From: an uncultured Acidaminococcus sp.
GTDB taxonomy: Bacteria; Bacillota_C; Negativicutes; Acidaminococcales; Acidaminococcaceae
Length of the DNA stretch: 25,442 nucleotides
Direction: 5' to 3'
Assembly: GCA_900314165.1 (NCBI GenBank)
Contig: OMUE01000226.1
Span: 1-25,442, forward strand
The position numbers and the translations under genes were made by a program. Shown here in pieces: positions 1-10,300 of the stretch. Below the pieces are notes generated by a model. That model was not told the DNA's origin. It ran no database searches and saw only the letters and a program-made list of their open reading frames with translations. The first letter of the stretch is position 1. Each line of letters starts with the position of its first letter.

Positions 1-368
1 TGCTGCGGGCGTGGAACAGCAGCCTCAGCTATTCTACGAACCGGAATAAAAAGTTCGATCCTCCTGATGTCTTCTTCAGGGACGGACAGAAACTGACGGT
101 GGCTGGCATGGACTTCACCATTGCAGCTACGCCGGGCCATACGAAGGGCGGCGTCTGCATCATCGGCGACGGCATCGTGTTCTGCGGTGATACGGTCTTC
201 CTGGAATCCATCGGCCGGACGGACCTGCCGGGGGGCTCCTATGATGCCATCCTGGAATCCATTAAGACGAAGATCCTGACACTGCCCGATGACTATAAAC
301 TGCTGCCGGGCCACGGTCCCACCACGACAGTGGGCTGGGAAAGACGCAGAAATCCGTTCCTGCAGTAA
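1..368 (+). CDS. MBL-fold metallo-hydrolase, 3' part (5' end outside window)
   Basis: The reading frame is open from the first bases (codons from position 3) to a TAA at 366-368, so the start lies upstream of the window. About 121 residues are visible. They match the C-terminal half of a glyoxalase II / YcbL-like metallo-beta-lactamase-fold hydrolase. An ATPGHTKGG segment supplies a metal-binding His, FCGDTVF supplies the bridging Asp, and LLPGHGPTT carries the last metal-binding His, followed by the ERRRNPFL tail usual in this family. The N-terminal HxHxDH motif would be off the left edge. Members are soluble zinc hydrolases acting on thioesters such as S-lactoylglutathione or on other small esters; the substrate cannot be told from this half. 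The next gene follows after 36 bases in the same direction, so co-transcription is likely. Confidence 0.85.
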   Translation, partial: LRAWNSSLSYSTNRNKKFDPPDVFFRDGQKLTVAGMDFTIAATPGHTKGGVCIIGDGIVFCGDTVFLESIGRTDLPGGSYDAILESIKTKILTLPDDYKLLPGHGPTTTVGWERRRNPFLQ

Positions 369-404
369 GGACTTGCAGGAATCTGCTGTAAGGAGTTGGT
401 TGCT

Positions 405-1460
405 ATGATGCAGAATGCGACGGGGTCCAGGGGGCTGGTGTTAAAACTCGTTCTGTCCCTGTTGGCCTTTGCTGCTTTTTATTTCTTAGTGGACTCGTTC
501 TTATCTGTCTTCCTGGCTATTGCCATGAGCTTCCTGCTGTATCCCATCGTGAACAGGGTCGAGAAACTTTCCTTTGGTGGCCGCAAAATTCCCACAACGG
601 GTGCGGTCATCATTGCTTTTCTTGTATTCGGTTTGTTCATCTTTGCCGCTGCCAATATTTTGATTGTACCATTAATTACCCAGATAAATAATCTGATGAA
701 AGCCATGCCGGAACTGGCGGCCAAAGCCAATGAAAATATTACACCTCTGCTGGGCGAGGAATTCCATAAGCTGCCGCCCAACGTGCAGGATATGGTAGAT
801 TCTTCCCTCAGCAGCATCAGCAGCTATCTGATGACGGTACTGAAAGATATGGTTTCCTCCACGGTGAAGTTTGCCAAGAGCCTGGTGGGTATGGTACTGG
901 TACCGTTCCTGGCATTCTATTTCCTCAGTGACTGGCGGACGCTGAAAGCCATGGTGGTCAGCCTGTTTTCCTATGAATCCCAGCCTGTAGCAGACCGGGT
1001 GCTGTCGGAAATCGGCACCATGCTGTGCGCCTATGTGGATAATATGTTCAAGCTGTGCTTCATTGCCGCAGCGTTCCTGACAGTGGGGAATTATGTTCTG
1101 GGTGTCCAATATACGCTGGTCCTTGGCTTTCTGGCCCTTGTGACGGAAATGATCCCCATGATCGGTTCCGTAGTGGGTACGCTGTCGGCCGTGTTCATCG
1201 CCCTGCTGCAGAACCCGCCGCTGGCATTGAAGGTGCTGGCCCTGTACCTGATCTATTATCAGCTGGATGCCCAGATCATCATGCCGAACCTGATGGGCCG
1301 CAGCATTACGCTGCACCCGGTGCTCATCATCCTGGCCGTGCTCATCGGCGGACAGATTGGCGGCGTGGCCGGCCTGGTGTTTGCGGTGCCCGTCCTCATC
1401 ATCATCAAGGTGCTGTATGAGAACTTCTGGCATGCAGGAGAAAAAGTGCCGGAGAAATAG
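405..1460 (+). CDS. AI-2E family transporter (PerM-like membrane protein)
   Basis: A 351-residue integral membrane protein. Hydrophobic segments lie near residues 10-45 (two helices) and 65-90. A polar stretch of about 80 residues follows, then several helices fill the C-terminal half. The C-terminal region contains the family-typical pattern: a Pro/Met-rich VTEMIPMIGSVVG loop, a QLDAQIIMPNLMGRS segment, and LHPVLIILAVLIGGQIGG. The family includes TqsA and PerM, proposed exporters of autoinducer-2 or ion antiporters; the true substrate here is unknown. I chose the ATG at 405 because AAGGAG at 390-395 stands 9 bases upstream. The in-frame TTG at 396 directly abuts that site and is unlikely. 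A second ATG at 408 is possible. No clear terminator follows except the palindromic element at 1501-1600. Confidence 0.88.
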   Translation: MMQNATGSRGLVLKLVLSLLAFAAFYFLVDSFLSVFLAIAMSFLLYPIVNRVEKLSFGGRKIPTTGAVIIAFLVFGLFIFAAANILIVPLITQINNLMKAMPELAAKANENITPLLGEEFHKLPPNVQDMVDSSLSSISSYLMTVLKDMVSSTVKFAKSLVGMVLVPFLAFYFLSDWRTLKAMVVSLFSYESQPVADRVLSEIGTMLCAYVDNMFKLCFIAAAFLTVGNYVLGVQYTLVLGFLALVTEMIPMIGSVVGTLSAVFIALLQNPPLALKVLALYLIYYQLDAQIIMPNLMGRSITLHPVLIILAVLIGGQIGGVAGLVFAVPVLIIIKVLYENFWHAGEKVPEK

Positions 1461-1500
1461 CTGGATGGCAAGCTGGTGCAAACGATATGTATACGCAATT

Positions 1501-1600
1501 CCGTAGGGGCGTGCCAGAGCGTAGCGGCGGCCCGCCCGCAAAACCGGCATGTTCATGTGATTTTCGGGCGTACCGCCCTTCGGTTGGCACGCCCCTACGG
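1501..1600. repeat. 100-base near-palindromic intergenic element (MITE/REP-like)
   Basis: The ends are a perfect 16-base inverted repeat: ccgtaggggcgtgcca at 1501-1516 and its exact complement at 1585-1600. An inner pair, 1526-1538 against 1565-1577, matches at 11 of 13 bases, so most of the element folds into one long hairpin around a short AT-richer centre. There is no room for a protein. A related half element lies at 17325-17362 in this window, which indicates a dispersed family. No convincing target-site duplication flanks it. It sits in the 303-base gap between the AI-2E gene and hisS and might also act as a transcription barrier. The rest of that gap holds only the hisS promoter. Confidence 0.8.
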
Positions 1601-1694
1601 TGTAGTGCAAATAGAAAGATATTTGTAGTTTGTCGTAGTAGTGGGTCTGTATTCTAAGAAAATTACGGTTTTATCAGGAAAAGCTCCTGTAACA

Positions 1695-1724
1695 TTGAAA
1701 AAAGTGTGTAGAATGTGATAAACT
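1695..1724 (+). promoter_or_regulatory. Predicted promoter of hisS-aspS
   Basis: TTGAAA at 1695-1700 is followed after 18 bases by TAAACT at 1719-1724 (or 17 bases to ATAAAC), about 40 bases before the hisS start. The surroundings are AT-rich compared with the flanking genes. No T-box specifier-stem or antiterminator pattern is recognisable in this short leader. Confidence 0.45.
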
Positions 1725-1763
1725 AATTAAGTTCAATCTATTTGTGTTGACGGAGGGATTTTT

Positions 1764-3017
1764 ATGTTAACAGGGGCACCTCGTGGTACCAAAGATATCC
1801 TGCCGGGCATGGTGAATGGCTGGCGGTATGTGGAACAAATCATGCGGGAAGTGTGCCGGGAATTCAATTATCAGGAAATCAGAACCCCGATCTTTGAACA
1901 TACGGAGCTTTTCCAAAGAGGTATCGGTGACGGTACGGATGTGGTGGACAAGGAAATGTACACCTTCAACGACCGCAGCGGCCGGAGCATCACACTGCGT
2001 CCGGAAAATACAGCCTCCGTGGTTCGTTCCTTTGTTGAAAATAAATTATATGCAGAACCGATGCCGTTAAAGGTTTTCTATATTGGACCTATGTTCCGGT
2101 ATGACCGGCCCCAGGCCGGGCGCATGCGCCAATTCCACCAGTTCGGCGTGGAAGTGCTGGGCTCTGAATCCCCGGTGGTGGATGCGGAAACCATCCTTTT
2201 GGCACTGACCGTGCTGAAGCGGCTGGGACTGAAAGACCTGAAGCTGAAGATTAATTCCGTGGGCTGCCCGAACTGCCGGCCTCAGCACAGGAAACTGCTG
2301 CAGAACTATTTCCGTCCGCATCTTGGTGAACTGTGCGAAGATTGCCAGAGCCGTTTCGACAGAAGCCCCCTGCGCATCCTGGACTGCAAGGTGGATGCGG
2401 ATAAGCCATTCATGGCCGGGGCTCCCAAGATTACGGACAGCCTGTGCGATGACTGCAAGGCCCACTTTGAAACGGTGAAGAAACTGCTGACGGAAGCCGG
2501 CGTGGAATATGAAGTGGACAGCAACCTGGTCCGGGGTCTGGACTACTATACGAAGACTGCTTTCGAAATCCAGTATTCTCCCCTGGGCGCCCAAAGCGCC
2601 GTGGGTGGCGGTGGCCGTTACGATGGCCTCGTAGCCGAGCTGGGTGGTCCGGCAACGCCGGGCATGGGCTTTGCCATGGGCCTGGAGCGTATCCTGCTGG
2701 CTCTGGAAAAGCAGAACCTGCTGCCGGCTGCCAAGGATGCTATCGACGTGTTTGCCGTTGTGCCCGATGAAGGGGGACTGGCTGATGCTTTCGGTGCTAT
2801 CCAGAAGCTGAGAGCCAAAGGCCTGGCCTGCGATATGAACCTGATCCAGCGCAGCATGAAGGCCCAGATGAAACAGGCTAACAGGACGCTGGCCAAATAT
2901 GCCCTGATCTTCGGCGAAGATGAACGGGCCCGGGATGCAGTAACCGTGCGCAACATGGCCGACAGCAGCCAGGAAGAAGTTAAGATTTCCGAGCTTGAAA
3001 CATATTTTACTAAATAA
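1764..3017 (+). CDS. hisS: Histidyl-tRNA synthetase
   Basis: A 417-residue class II aminoacyl-tRNA synthetase that charges tRNA-His in the cytoplasm. The N-terminus [12 protein letters not shown] is typical of HisRS. Motif 2 starts near residue 108 ([13 protein letters not shown], then RQFHQFGVE). The histidine-specific LVRGLDYYT signature is at residues 255-263, with its catalytic Arg at 257. A second His-specific glycine-rich block ([10 protein letters not shown]) follows, and motif 3 is [15 protein letters not shown]. The C-terminal anticodon-binding domain occupies roughly the last 90 residues. The ATG at 1764 has GGAGGG at 1752-1757 upstream. Length is normal for the family. aspS begins 17 bases after the stop, and this hisS-aspS pair is common in Firmicutes. 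Confidence 0.98.
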   Translation: MLTGAPRGTKDILPGMVNGWRYVEQIMREVCREFNYQEIRTPIFEHTELFQRGIGDGTDVVDKEMYTFNDRSGRSITLRPENTASVVRSFVENKLYAEPMPLKVFYIGPMFRYDRPQAGRMRQFHQFGVEVLGSESPVVDAETILLALTVLKRLGLKDLKLKINSVGCPNCRPQHRKLLQNYFRPHLGELCEDCQSRFDRSPLRILDCKVDADKPFMAGAPKITDSLCDDCKAHFETVKKLLTEAGVEYEVDSNLVRGLDYYTKTAFEIQYSPLGAQSAVGGGGRYDGLVAELGGPATPGMGFAMGLERILLALEKQNLLPAAKDAIDVFAVVPDEGGLADAFGAIQKLRAKGLACDMNLIQRSMKAQMKQANRTLAKYALIFGEDERARDAVTVRNMADSSQEEVKISELETYFTK

Positions 3018-3034
3018 CCAGAGGTGTAGAACGA

Positions 3035-4828
3035 ATGAGTATGGAACGCAGTCATCATTGTGGTGACCTGAGAAAAACGGATGCCGGCAAGAGTGTTTCC
3101 TTGTGCGGCTGGGTAAGCAAAAGACGTGACCACGGCGGCATTATCTTTATCGACCTCCGTGACCGCCATGGCATTGTGCAGGTAGTCGTGGACCCTGCCC
3201 ATGATGAAAAGGATTTCCACAAGGCAGAAGGCGTGCGCAGCGAATACGTCCTGCAGGTTAAAGGCCTGGTACGGGAACGTTCTGCTGAAACCGTAAACCC
3301 GAACCTGCCCACCGGTGAAGTGGAAGTGGTCGTAAAGGACCTGAACGTCCTGAACCCGTCCAAGACGCCTCCTTTCTATATCCAGGATGGCGTGGACGTG
3401 GATGAAAACGTCAGACTGCGTTACCGTTACCTGGACCTGCGCAGACCGGAAATGCAGGCAAACCTGATCCTGCGCCACAAAGTGACGAAGGCTGTCCGGG
3501 ACTTTTTGGATGACCGGGATTTCCTGGAAATCGAAACTCCTATGCTGTGCAGAAGCACGCCGGAAGGTGCCCGTGACTATCTGGTACCCAGCCGTGTAAA
3601 CCCCGGTAAATTCTATGCCCTGCCCCAGTCTCCGCAATTGTTCAAGCAGCTGCTGATGATTGGCGGTATGGAACGGTATTTCCAGATTGCCCGCTGCTTC
3701 CGTGATGAAGACCTGCGTGCAGACCGTCAGCCTGAATTCACCCAGCTGGATATGGAAATGTCCTTCATCGATGAAGATGACATTATGGCTTTGACGGAAA
3801 AACTCATTGCTTACGTCTTCAAGAAGACCCTGGACATCGACGTGAAGGTTCCTATGGACCGGATTACCTGGGATGAAGCCATGGACAAGTACGGCAGCGA
3901 CAAACCGGATCTGCGGTTTGATATGCAGCTGGTGAACATGAACGAAGCTCTCCAAGGCACACAGTTCAAGGTATTTAAAGATATCATCGACAAAGGTGGC
4001 CTGGTGAAGGCTATTAATGTCAAAGGCTACAGCTCCATTCCTCGCCGGGAACTGGACGGCCTGGTAGAATTCGTTGGGATTTACGGTGCAAAAGGCCTGG
4101 CCTGGATCATCGTCAACGAAGACGGCAGCATCAAATCTCCTATTGCCAAGTTCTTCTCTGAAGAAGAAATGGCTCGGATCCTGGCTGCCGGCAAGGCTGA
4201 AAAGGGGGACGTGCTGCTGTTCGTAGCCGACCGGAAGCCTCTGGTCGTCGCTGCTGCCCTGGGCGCCCTGCGTATCGAAATGGCTAAGCGCCGTGGCCTT
4301 ATCGATCCTGACAAGCTGTGCTTCACCTGGGTAACGAAGTTCCCTATGTTCGAATACAGCGAAGAAGAACACCGCTATGTAGCTATGCACCATCCGTTCA
4401 CCTCTCCCTGCGACGAGGATGTGGACAAGCTGCTGACGGATCCTGCCCATGTATACGCCAAGGCCTATGATATGGTCCTGAACGGCGTAGAAATCGGCGG
4501 CGGTTCCATCCGTATCCATCGGGAAGAAGTCCAGAAGAAGGTCTTCGAAGCTATCGGCCTGACGGATGAACAAGCAAAAGAAAAATTCGGCTTCCTGCTG
4601 AAAGCCTTTGAATTCGGGGCACCTCCTCATGGCGGTCTGGCCTTCGGCCTGGATCGTCTGGTGATGCTCATGGCGAAACGCCCGTCCATCCGCGACGTCA
4701 TTGCCTTCCCGAAGACTCAGAGCGCCATCGACCTGATGTGCCAGGCTCCCAACACCGTAGAAGACAAGCAGATGCGCGAACTGCACATCCGCAGCACGGT
4801 GGTCAAGAAGGAAGAAGAAAAGAAATAA
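3035..4828 (+). CDS. aspS: Aspartyl-tRNA synthetase (possibly non-discriminating Asp/Asn type)
   Basis: A 597-residue bacterial-type AspRS. An N-terminal OB-fold anticodon-binding domain covers about residues 1-110. The class II catalytic core includes the [13 protein letters not shown] segment, the flexible [11 protein letters not shown] loop near residue 195, and motif 2 ([18 protein letters not shown]). The bacterial GAD insertion follows, and motif 3 ([13 protein letters not shown]) lies near residue 537. GAGGTG at 3021-3026 stands 8 bases before the ATG. The OB fold reads KRRDHGG with His at residue 33. To my knowledge His at this position is seen in non-discriminating enzymes such as that of Pseudomonas aeruginosa, whereas E. 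coli has Leu; if so the enzyme may also make Asp-tRNA-Asn for GatCAB. That reading is inference. It is co-transcribed with hisS and ends at a strong terminator. Confidence 0.97.
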   Translation: MSMERSHHCGDLRKTDAGKSVSLCGWVSKRRDHGGIIFIDLRDRHGIVQVVVDPAHDEKDFHKAEGVRSEYVLQVKGLVRERSAETVNPNLPTGEVEVVVKDLNVLNPSKTPPFYIQDGVDVDENVRLRYRYLDLRRPEMQANLILRHKVTKAVRDFLDDRDFLEIETPMLCRSTPEGARDYLVPSRVNPGKFYALPQSPQLFKQLLMIGGMERYFQIARCFRDEDLRADRQPEFTQLDMEMSFIDEDDIMALTEKLIAYVFKKTLDIDVKVPMDRITWDEAMDKYGSDKPDLRFDMQLVNMNEALQGTQFKVFKDIIDKGGLVKAINVKGYSSIPRRELDGLVEFVGIYGAKGLAWIIVNEDGSIKSPIAKFFSEEEMARILAAGKAEKGDVLLFVADRKPLVVAAALGALRIEMAKRRGLIDPDKLCFTWVTKFPMFEYSEEEHRYVAMHHPFTSPCDEDVDKLLTDPAHVYAKAYDMVLNGVEIGGGSIRIHREEVQKKVFEAIGLTDEQAKEKFGFLLKAFEFGAPPHGGLAFGLDRLVMLMAKRPSIRDVIAFPKTQSAIDLMCQAPNTVEDKQMRELHIRSTVVKKEEEKK

Positions 4829-4835
4829 TGATACG

Positions 4836-4867
4836 ATCCCGTCTGCTTTGGGCAGGCGGGATTTTTT
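4836..4867 (+). terminator. Rho-independent terminator of hisS-aspS
   Basis: An 11-base stem (4836-4846 with 4852-4862, one G-U pair) and a 5-base loop are followed by a run of five T, starting 8 bases after the aspS stop. Confidence 0.9.
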
Positions 4868-4920
4868 CATCCCTGTCACATAATATTTTCAGATTTGTTT
4901 ACTCAATCTGCCCTGAAATC

Positions 4921-4949
4921 TAGACAATCTGCCCCTCAGGCGGTATAAT
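4921..4949 (+). promoter_or_regulatory. Strong promoter of the 6S RNA gene
   Basis: TAGACA at 4921-4926, a 17-base spacer and a perfect TATAAT at 4944-4949. Transcription should start near 4956, exactly where the closing stem of the RNA begins. Confidence 0.85.
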
Positions 4950-4955
4950 ACAAAT

Positions 4956-5153
4956 AAAAGAGCAACCCTCCGATGTTCGAGTCAATTCCATATGTTTTGA
5001 GCCAACACTCTCTATAAGGGAGCCCGTGTACTCCAACCGTTGATGATAAGCCCTCTTGAGGGGACATCAGATATGGCATGGGAGGGCACCCACCTGCATA
5101 TGCAGGTTCAAAACTCGGAATCCATACGGCATTGTAGGGCTCTTTCTTTTTTT
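4956..5153 (+). ncRNA. ssrS: 6S RNA
   Basis: A stable RNA of about 195 bases with its own consensus promoter and a terminal T run. The ends pair (aaagagc at 4957-4963 with gctcttt at 5139-5145), forming the closing stem, and the 3' strand runs directly into eight T. Blocks resemble the E. coli 6S RNA as I recall it: GATGTTCG near the 5' end, TGAGCC at the start of the 5' bubble strand, and CACCTGCATATGCAGGTTCAA with CGGCAT toward the 3' end. 6S RNA binds sigma-70/A-type RNA polymerase holoenzyme as a promoter mimic and lowers housekeeping transcription in slow growth. The site just downstream of aspS is also that of a B. subtilis 6S gene (bsrA), to my knowledge. It accounts for most of the 360-base gap between aspS and lspA. 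Exact ends are estimates. Confidence 0.85.
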
Positions 5154-5589
5154 ATTCATAATCATTAACGAGAAGGAGACTGGATATCTTGCTGGCCGTT
5201 ATTCTTGCCGTCATTATCCTGGACAGATTGACAAAACTGCTGATTACCCACACGATGCTGCTGGGGGAAAGCTTCCCCGTCATCGATGGCGTCGTCAGCT
5301 GTACGTATATCCTGAACCCTGGTGCAGCCTTCGGCATGCTGGAGCACCAGCGGCTGTTTTTTGTGGCCATCACGCTTGCAGTGCTGGGCGGGGCTTTTTA
5401 TTTCCGCGGGCAGATCCGCCAGGAAGGCCCGCTAACCTATTGGGGAACCATGTTGTTCCTGGGGGGCGCCATCGGCAACTGCATCGACCGGATCCAGACA
5501 GGGTTGGTCATCGACTTCATCGATTTGCACTGGTGGCCCATCTTTAACGTGGCCGACATATTTATCTGTACAGGAGTGGGATTGATCAT

Positions 5590-7117
<1,528 letters not shown>

Positions 7118-7157
7118 AAGAGTCTTTAGACGTTAGTGTGCGCTGCACTGCCCCCTC

Positions 7158-7262
7158 GCCATTGCTGACGCAATGGCCCTCTCCCCCTACGGGAGCGACA
7201 TGCCATCTGGGCAGCGCCCTGTCCGCCCTTTTCAAGGGCGGGGGACCACCGCTTGCGGTGGT
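7158..7262. repeat. Cluster of three perfect hairpins in the pyrR-smc gap
   Basis: Three perfect inverted repeats of 8 bases per arm follow one another: 7158-7165 with 7170-7177, 7223-7230 with 7234-7241, and 7245-7252 with 7255-7262. The surrounding C-rich text (ccccctcgcc, ctccccctacggg) looks non-coding and resembles dispersed intergenic repeats of this kind of genome. None of the hairpins is followed by a T run, so they are weak candidates for classical terminators. A TATAAA at 7290-7295 may be part of an smc promoter, but no good -35 box goes with it. Confidence 0.6.
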
Positions 7263-7318
7263 GGTGGGTTTGTGTTCACAAGCACCTTCTATAAATTTTT
7301 GAAAAAGGAACTACAGCA

Positions 7319-10300
7319 GTGCGTTTGAAATCTTTTGAAGCACATGGCTTTAAGTCATTTGCAGACAAAGTGAATATTGAGTTCGAACAGGGGATTACCG
7401 CCATCGTAGGCCCCAACGGCAGCGGCAAGAGCAATATTTCCGATGCCATCCGCTGGGTTATGGGTGAGCAGAGCGTAAAGTACCTGCGGGGAACGAAGAT
7501 GGAAGACGTCATCTTCTCCGGCAGCTCTGCCCGCAGGGCCATGAGCATGGCGGAAGTCACCCTTGTGTTCGATAATAAGGATCATTCCCTGCCCGTGGAT
7601 TTTGAGGATGTGAGCCTGAGCAGGCGGGTGTACCGCAGCGGGGAAAGCGAATACGCCATTAATGGAAAGAGCTGCCGCCTGAAAGATGTGGTAGCCCTTT
7701 TGGCTGATACGGGACTGGGCAGAGGGTCCATGTCCATCATCGGCCAGAACCGGATTGACGAGATCCTCAACAGCCGGCCGGAAGACAGGCGGACCATCTT
7801 TGAAGAAGCAGCGGGCATTGCCAAGTACCGCATTCGGAAAAAGGAAGCTATCCGCAAGCTGGATGACACAGCAGGCAACCTGCAGCGGCTGCAGGATATC
7901 CAGAATGAACTGCAAAGCCAGCTGGATCCCCTGGAGAAGGCGGCGGAAAAGGCAAAAGTATATAAGGCCACAGCTTACGAACTGGATACGCTGCGCATTA
8001 CGAAGCTTGTGGGAGAACTGGCCCTGTTGGATGGGCTGCAGCAGGCCCTGGCTGCCAAAATGGACCAGTACCGGCAGGAAAATGCGGTTCTGGGCCAGCA
8101 GGAAGCGGACCTGAACAGCCAGCAGGAACAGCTTCGGCAGCAGCTGCTGGAAAAGGAACAGGCTTATCAGGCCGGCCAGCAAGCCATTCTGGAACAGGAA
8201 AAGAAGCTGGCGGACTGCCGGCAGGAAGCAGCGGTATTGACGGAACGAGCCTCCCAAAGTGAAAAACGGCTGCAGCAGCTGGCCAGGGAGCAGGAAAAGC
8301 TCCGGCAGGAAATCGCCCGGAATGAGGATACCCTGGCCCTTGTAACAGATTCCTATGACAAGTTGGAGGTTTCCTTCAAAAAGGCAGAGGCTAAGGTCCA
8401 GAAGGCCGGCAGCGAAAAACAGTGCCTGACAGAAGCCGTTTCAACCGCAAACCAAAAACTGAAGGCGTATCAGGATTCTGCTTTTGAAAGTATGCAGAAC
8501 CTGGTGGCCCTGCGCAACAGCCTGACTACGGCCCGGCAGGAACAGGACAGGCTGCACCGGCAGCTGGAACTGCAGAAGCAGCAGCTTCAGCAGCAGCAGG
8601 AACAGGTGGATGAGGCAGCCGGAAAGCTGGCCGGACAGCAGGATGAACTGGCTGCCCAGCAGGACCGGAAAAGCGGCCTGGAAAAGAAGCTGGAGGAAGC
8701 TACCAGGAACTGGACGGCAGCAGCAGAAGCCTATAAGGAAAATGCCGCATCCCAGGAGCAGCTGAGGAAAAACTGGACGGAGAAGGATGCCAGGATCCGG
8801 GTCCTGTCCGCCATGGAACGGGAGCACGAGGGCTTCAGCAGGGGTGTAAAAGCCGTATTGAAGGCCCAGGCGCCCTTCCGGCAGAACATCTGCGGCGTCG
8901 TAGCGGAATTGTTTTCTGTAGAGGCAAAGTTTGTCACAGCCATAGAGACGGCCCTGGGCGGCGGCCTGCAGGATATCGTGACGGAAGATGCGGCTTCGGC
9001 CCAGGCAGCCATCCGTTATCTGAAGGAACAGCAAAGCGGCAGGGCTACGTTCCTGCCACTGGATTCCCTCCGGCCCAGAATGGCTGGCAGCCGGGAGAAG
9101 CAGGCTTTGGCATGTCCGGGCATCCTGGGACTGGCGGGGGATTTTGTACGGGCGGACGAAAAAATCCGGCCGGCTGTACAGTTCCTTCTGGGACAGGTAT
9201 TAGTGTCCGATACGCTGAAACATGCCTATGAGGCCGCGAAGAAGGCGGAGATGCGGGTGCGCATCGTGACCCTGGACGGAGATGTGGTTTCGCCCGGCGG
9301 CTCCATGAGCGGCGGCCAGAAGCAGCAGGGCAGGAGCTTTTTGTCCCGGCGGCAGGAAATCCAGAGCTTGGAACAGCAGGCCCGTGAACTGCAGGGCAGG
9401 CTGAAGGCCCTGGAAAAAGAGCAGCAGGATATTACGGCCAAAGGCCAGCAATACCGGAAGAGCCGGGAAGAACTGCAGGACAGCCTGAAGAAACTGGAAA
9501 TCAGCCTGGCAGGACTGAAGGCCCAGGCAGTCCAGGCCGAAAGCAACGTACAGACCAGCAGGGAAGCCCTGCTGATCCTGGAAGCAGAAAGACGGCAGAA
9601 GCTGGACGCCTTCCTGGAGCAGCAGAAGAAGATCAAAGAGCTGGTGCCGGAAGTGCAAGCCAGGGAAGAGCAGGACAAACAGGGAAAGAAGGAGTCCGAG
9701 GAACTTTCCCGGTTGTTGACGGAAAACCGGGAGAAGCTGGAAGAAGCAAATACGTTCTACCAGAACGCCGTTATTTCTTATAATGAGCTTAAGAGCCAGC
9801 TGGAAATCATGAATGAAAGGATCCAGAACATCGACAGCCAGGGAGAAAAATCCCAACAGACGCTGTCGGATAGTGAAGAGCAGATAGAAAAGACCAGGCA
9901 GGTACTGGAAGAAAGCCGGAAACGGGCGCTTGACCTGGCGAAAAATGAAACGGCAGGGCAGCAGGCGCTCACAGAGGCTGACGCAGCCCAGAAGCAGTTG
10001 CAGGCCCAGCGCAGCCAGCTGCAGCAGAAGCAGCAGGGCCTGGCGGAAAACCAGAAGGAACTGGCCCGACAAAGCCTGGTGCTGGAACAGAAACTGCATA
10101 AAGGGGAACTGGAGCAGGTTAAGAATACGGGGGAATTGGAGCATTGCCGCCAGCAGTTGACGGAGCTGTACCAATTGACCCCGGATGAAGCCGCAGAGCG
10201 CAGCCTGAAGGACGTACCACAGGCGGAGCTGTTCCGGCAGGAGCAGGCCAGGGCCCAGGAGCTGGCAGCGCTGGGAACGGTCAACCTCAATGCGGAACAG

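Noticed and set aside
672..1610. A 312-codon open frame on the minus strand across the AI-2E gene and the palindromic element
   Set aside because: The plus-strand membrane protein has a good ribosome site and family motifs; the antisense product is His/Gln-rich and featureless.
1490..1612. Target-site duplication flanking the palindromic element
   Set aside because: Flanking bases (cgcaatt and tgtagtg) do not match.
1601..1763. T-box leader for hisS
   Set aside because: No specifier stem, antiterminator or terminator hairpin can be recognised and the predicted leader is only about 35 bases.
2618..4879. A 753-codon open frame on the minus strand
   Set aside because: It lies antisense to the end of hisS and all of aspS, whose protein motifs are complete; its translation shows no recognisable domain.
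5056..5547. A 163-codon plus-strand frame starting inside the 6S region
   Set aside because: It overlaps the 6S RNA and lspA in another frame; lspA has all family motifs and its own ribosome site.
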